Shown piece by piece: positions 4,915 through 6,801 of a stretch of 6,801 nt of DNA (positions are counted from its first letter, which is position 1; every line of letters starts with the position of its first letter). The position numbers were made by a program, and so were the translations under genes. This stretch comes from FEN-727 sp036508635. Lineage in GTDB: Bacteria; Actinomycetota; Geothermincolia; Fen-727; Anoxymicrobiaceae. The stretch lies in the NCBI GenBank assembly GCA_036508635.1, contig DATCGY010000222.1:1-6801 (forward strand), in the 5' to 3' direction. The notes beneath the pieces were generated by a model. It did not search any database. It was given only the letters and a program-made list of their open reading frames with translations, and had not been told where the DNA came from.

Positions 4915-6801
4915 AGCGCCTCCAGGTCGAGGTTTCCCATGATATCGACCGTAGACCTCCAGCCCGGGGGGACGAGCGTGGTCGTATCAGCCTGCAACAC
5001 GAGCGCGGGACCTTTTATGGGATGCTCCGGCGACAGCTCGGAGCGCGCGAACACCCGGCACTCTGTCATCCCGCCGCGTTCGAAGTAAGTCTCTTTGCGC
5101 GCAAGGGGTCGGGGGGCTCGTCCGGTGCCCGTGACCGGCGTCGTCAGCGGCACGTCGCGGCGGGGCGCTCTGCAGGCGAGGTGTACGTTCACTACCTCGA
5201 TCTCCTGGCCTTCGCGAAGGTATCCGAACGCGGCGCGGTAAGCCTGCTGGAAGTGGCGTTCGACCTCCGCCCTCCGCAGCCGCCTCACCGGCACCGAGAC
5301 CTCGTGTGACTGACCGCGATATCGCATCGCGAGGGTCCTCCTGAACCGAAGGCCGCTGCTGAAACCTTCGCGTTTCATCTCATCGGAAGCCTGTTGTTCG
5401 AGCAGTGCGAAGGTGCGGGAGACCGACTCGATGTGAAGGTCGTCGAGAGGCCCGATCGATGAGCGCGAATAATCGCGGCCCGGCTGCGCCAGCAGCATCC
5501 CGATGCTCGAGAAGAGCCCGGGGTAGACCGGCACTATCACGCGCGGGATCTCGAGCCTGGCCGAAAGCTCGCAGGCGTGCATGGGGCCGGCTCCTCCGAA
5601 AGCCACCAGCGCAAACTCCCGCGGGTCGAAACCTCGCTCGAGGCTGACCTTCTTGACAGCCGCTTCCATGTGGCTGTAAGCGACCTCGAGAGTCGCCCTC
5701 GCGGCATGAGCGACGTTCGCCGGGCCGGCCAGAGAGCCGAGGGCTTTGATGCTCCCGTCCACCTGGAGGGTCATGCGGCCACCAAGAAACCACGAAGGCT
5801 CGAGCCTTCCCAGTGCCAGGCTTGCGTCAGTCACGGTCGGAAGCATACCTTTGCCGTAGCATGCGGGACCGGGGTCGGCTCCCGCGCTCTCGGGCCCGAC
5901 TTTCAGGACTCCGGCCCTGTCAACGTGAGCAATGGAGCCACCACCGGCGCCGATCGTGTGGATGTCTATCATGGGTAATGCTACGGGAAGTCCGTTGATA
6001 CGTGTCTCGCGGGTAACGGTCGGTTCGCCGCTTATGAGCGAGACGTCAGTGGATGTGCCACCCATATCGAAACTTATGACGTCATCAAGGCCGAGCGAGC
6101 CGGCCAGCCAGCTCGACGCGACGGCACCGCCCGCGGGCCCGGACAGTACGAGATCGGCGGCCCTGTGCCTGGCCAACTCCGAGGAAATAGTACCGCCGGC
6201 TGAGTGCATGAGTCGCATACCGCTGCCCTCACTGGTATGAAGCTCATCTTCGAGGCGGTCGAGGTAACCTTCCATCACCGGAGAGACAAACGCGTTGATC
6301 ACCGTCGTGCTTGCCCGCTCGTACTCCCGGTACTCGGGTAGGACCCAGCTCGACAGGGATACCGCGACCCCGAGCTTCTCGAGCTCTTCGCGCAGCATCT
6401 CCTCGTGGTGCGGGTGCTCGAAAGAGAAGAGGAGGCAAACTGCGGCCGAGCGTGCTCCGCTGGAGGCCACCTTCAATGCCACCTGCCTTGCATCCGAGCG
6501 GGTGAGTTTCTGAAGCAGAGCTCCACCAGGGCCGACCCTTTCTCGCGCTTCGAATCTCAAATTCCGGGGCACAAGGGGTTCCGGCTTGTGGACGTCCAGG
6601 CGGTAGAGGCATGGACGCTCCTGGCGCCCTATCTCGATGACGTCCGCGAAACCGGCGGTGGCGACGAACGCGGTTTTCGCACCGCTGCGTTCGAGTATGG
6701 CGTTTGTCGCAACGGTCGAGCCGTGGACGAGTGGAGCGCCGGCTGCCCCGGCACCGGCTATCGCATCCAGGACGCCCTTCTCGGGCGCGGCGGGTGTCGA
6801 A
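4911..6801 (-). CDS. hyuA: Hydantoinase/oxoprolinase family protein, A subunit (HyuA-like), 5' end outside window
   Basis: The frame is open from the right edge (first full codon ending at 6800) to a TGA at 4913-4911, giving 629 visible residues. Family members are slightly longer, so only the short N-terminal phosphate-binding segment seems missing. Visible parts include HGSTVATNAILERSGAKTA and then GFADVIEIGRQERP near the start, SGPAGGA (about 220-226), FDMGGTSTDV (244-253), IGAGGGS (283-289), GADPGPACYG (307-316), FGGAGPMHA (401-409) and PGLFSSIGML (427-436). These mark an actin-like ATPase fold; the C-terminal region carries RYRGQSHEVSVPV. HyuA is thought to bind and hydrolyse ATP to activate the substrate for HyuB. 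An in-frame GTG at 6572 could be mistaken for the start, but family-like sequence continues upstream of it without a break. The 3' end overlaps hyuB by 4 bp (GTGA), implying translational coupling. The promoter is beyond the window. Confidence 0.95.
   Translation of the reverse strand, partial: STPAAPEKGVLDAIAGAGAAGAPLVHGSTVATNAILERSGAKTAFVATAGFADVIEIGRQERPCLYRLDVHKPEPLVPRNLRFEARERVGPGGALLQKLTRSDARQVALKVASSGARSAAVCLLFSFEHPHHEEMLREELEKLGVAVSLSSWVLPEYREYERASTTVINAFVSPVMEGYLDRLEDELHTSEGSGMRLMHSAGGTISSELARHRAADLVLSGPAGGAVASSWLAGSLGLDDVISFDMGGTSTDVSLISGEPTVTRETRINGLPVALPMIDIHTIGAGGGSIAHVDRAGVLKVGPESAGADPGPACYGKGMLPTVTDASLALGRLEPSWFLGGRMTLQVDGSIKALGSLAGPANVAHAARATLEVAYSHMEAAVKKVSLERGFDPREFALVAFGGAGPMHACELSARLEIPRVIVPVYPGLFSSIGMLLAQPGRDYSRSSIGPLDDLHIESVSRTFALLEQQASDEMKREGFSSGLRFRRTLAMRYRGQSHEVSVPVRRLRRAEVERHFQQAYRAAFGYLREGQEIEVVNVHLACRAPRRDVPLTTPVTGTGRAPRPLARKETYFERGGMTECRVFARSELSPEHPIKGPALVLQADTTTLVPPGWRSTVDIMGNLDLEAL

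Noticed and set aside
6572..6574. GTG as the start of hyuA
   Set aside because: Family-conserved sequence (HGSTVATNAILERSGAKTA and following) continues in frame upstream to the window edge.

Overview
The window looks like a bacterial chromosome segment of fairly high G+C. The tRNA-Gln(CTG)/tRNA-Glu(CTC) pair, the sequence of tRNA-Glu, the codon choice and the lipoprotein/zinc-ribbon protein are reminiscent of Actinomycetota-like lineages. That assignment is an inference with low confidence, because no phylogenetic marker gene is present.

Layout. Positions 1-632 are a scarred, gene-poor region. It holds a broken minus-strand reading frame (1-303) whose start resembles the core-binding domain of a tyrosine recombinase, then partial copies of the tRNA-Glu 3' end: one direct at 384-409 and one inverted at 592-609. 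Between the copies lie GC-rich hairpins. The intact tRNA-Glu (633-710) and tRNA-Gln (801-874) follow, both on the minus strand, with a good promoter upstream of tRNA-Gln. The simplest reading is repeated integration at a tRNA-Glu attachment site followed by decay.

Positions 940-1932 (minus) encode an unusual envelope protein: a lipoprotein-like signal, an extracellular helical region, one membrane segment, a Pro/Tyr-rich linker and a C-terminal four-cysteine zinc ribbon. Positions 2006-2788 (minus) encode an alpha/beta hydrolase. It diverges from a two-gene plus-strand operon: an unrecognised 57-residue basic protein (2838-3011) and a single-domain cupin like the C-terminal domain of type II mannose-6-phosphate isomerase (3018-3359). 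The short divergent intergenic region carries a perfect 8-bp inverted repeat touching overlapping -10 elements for both directions, which suggests a shared operator.

From 3316 to the right edge, on the minus strand, lie hyuA (5' end cut off by the window) and hyuB. They encode the two subunits of an ATP-dependent hydantoinase/5-oxoprolinase-type enzyme. They are translationally coupled through a GTGA overlap, and hyuB runs tail-to-tail into the cupin gene with a 44-bp overlap. The exact substrate cannot be read from the sequence. I see no CRISPR array, complete mobile element or clear defence system. The least-explained parts are the tRNA-Glu repeat/hairpin region, the operator-like palindrome with the small basic protein, and the lipoprotein/zinc-ribbon architecture.
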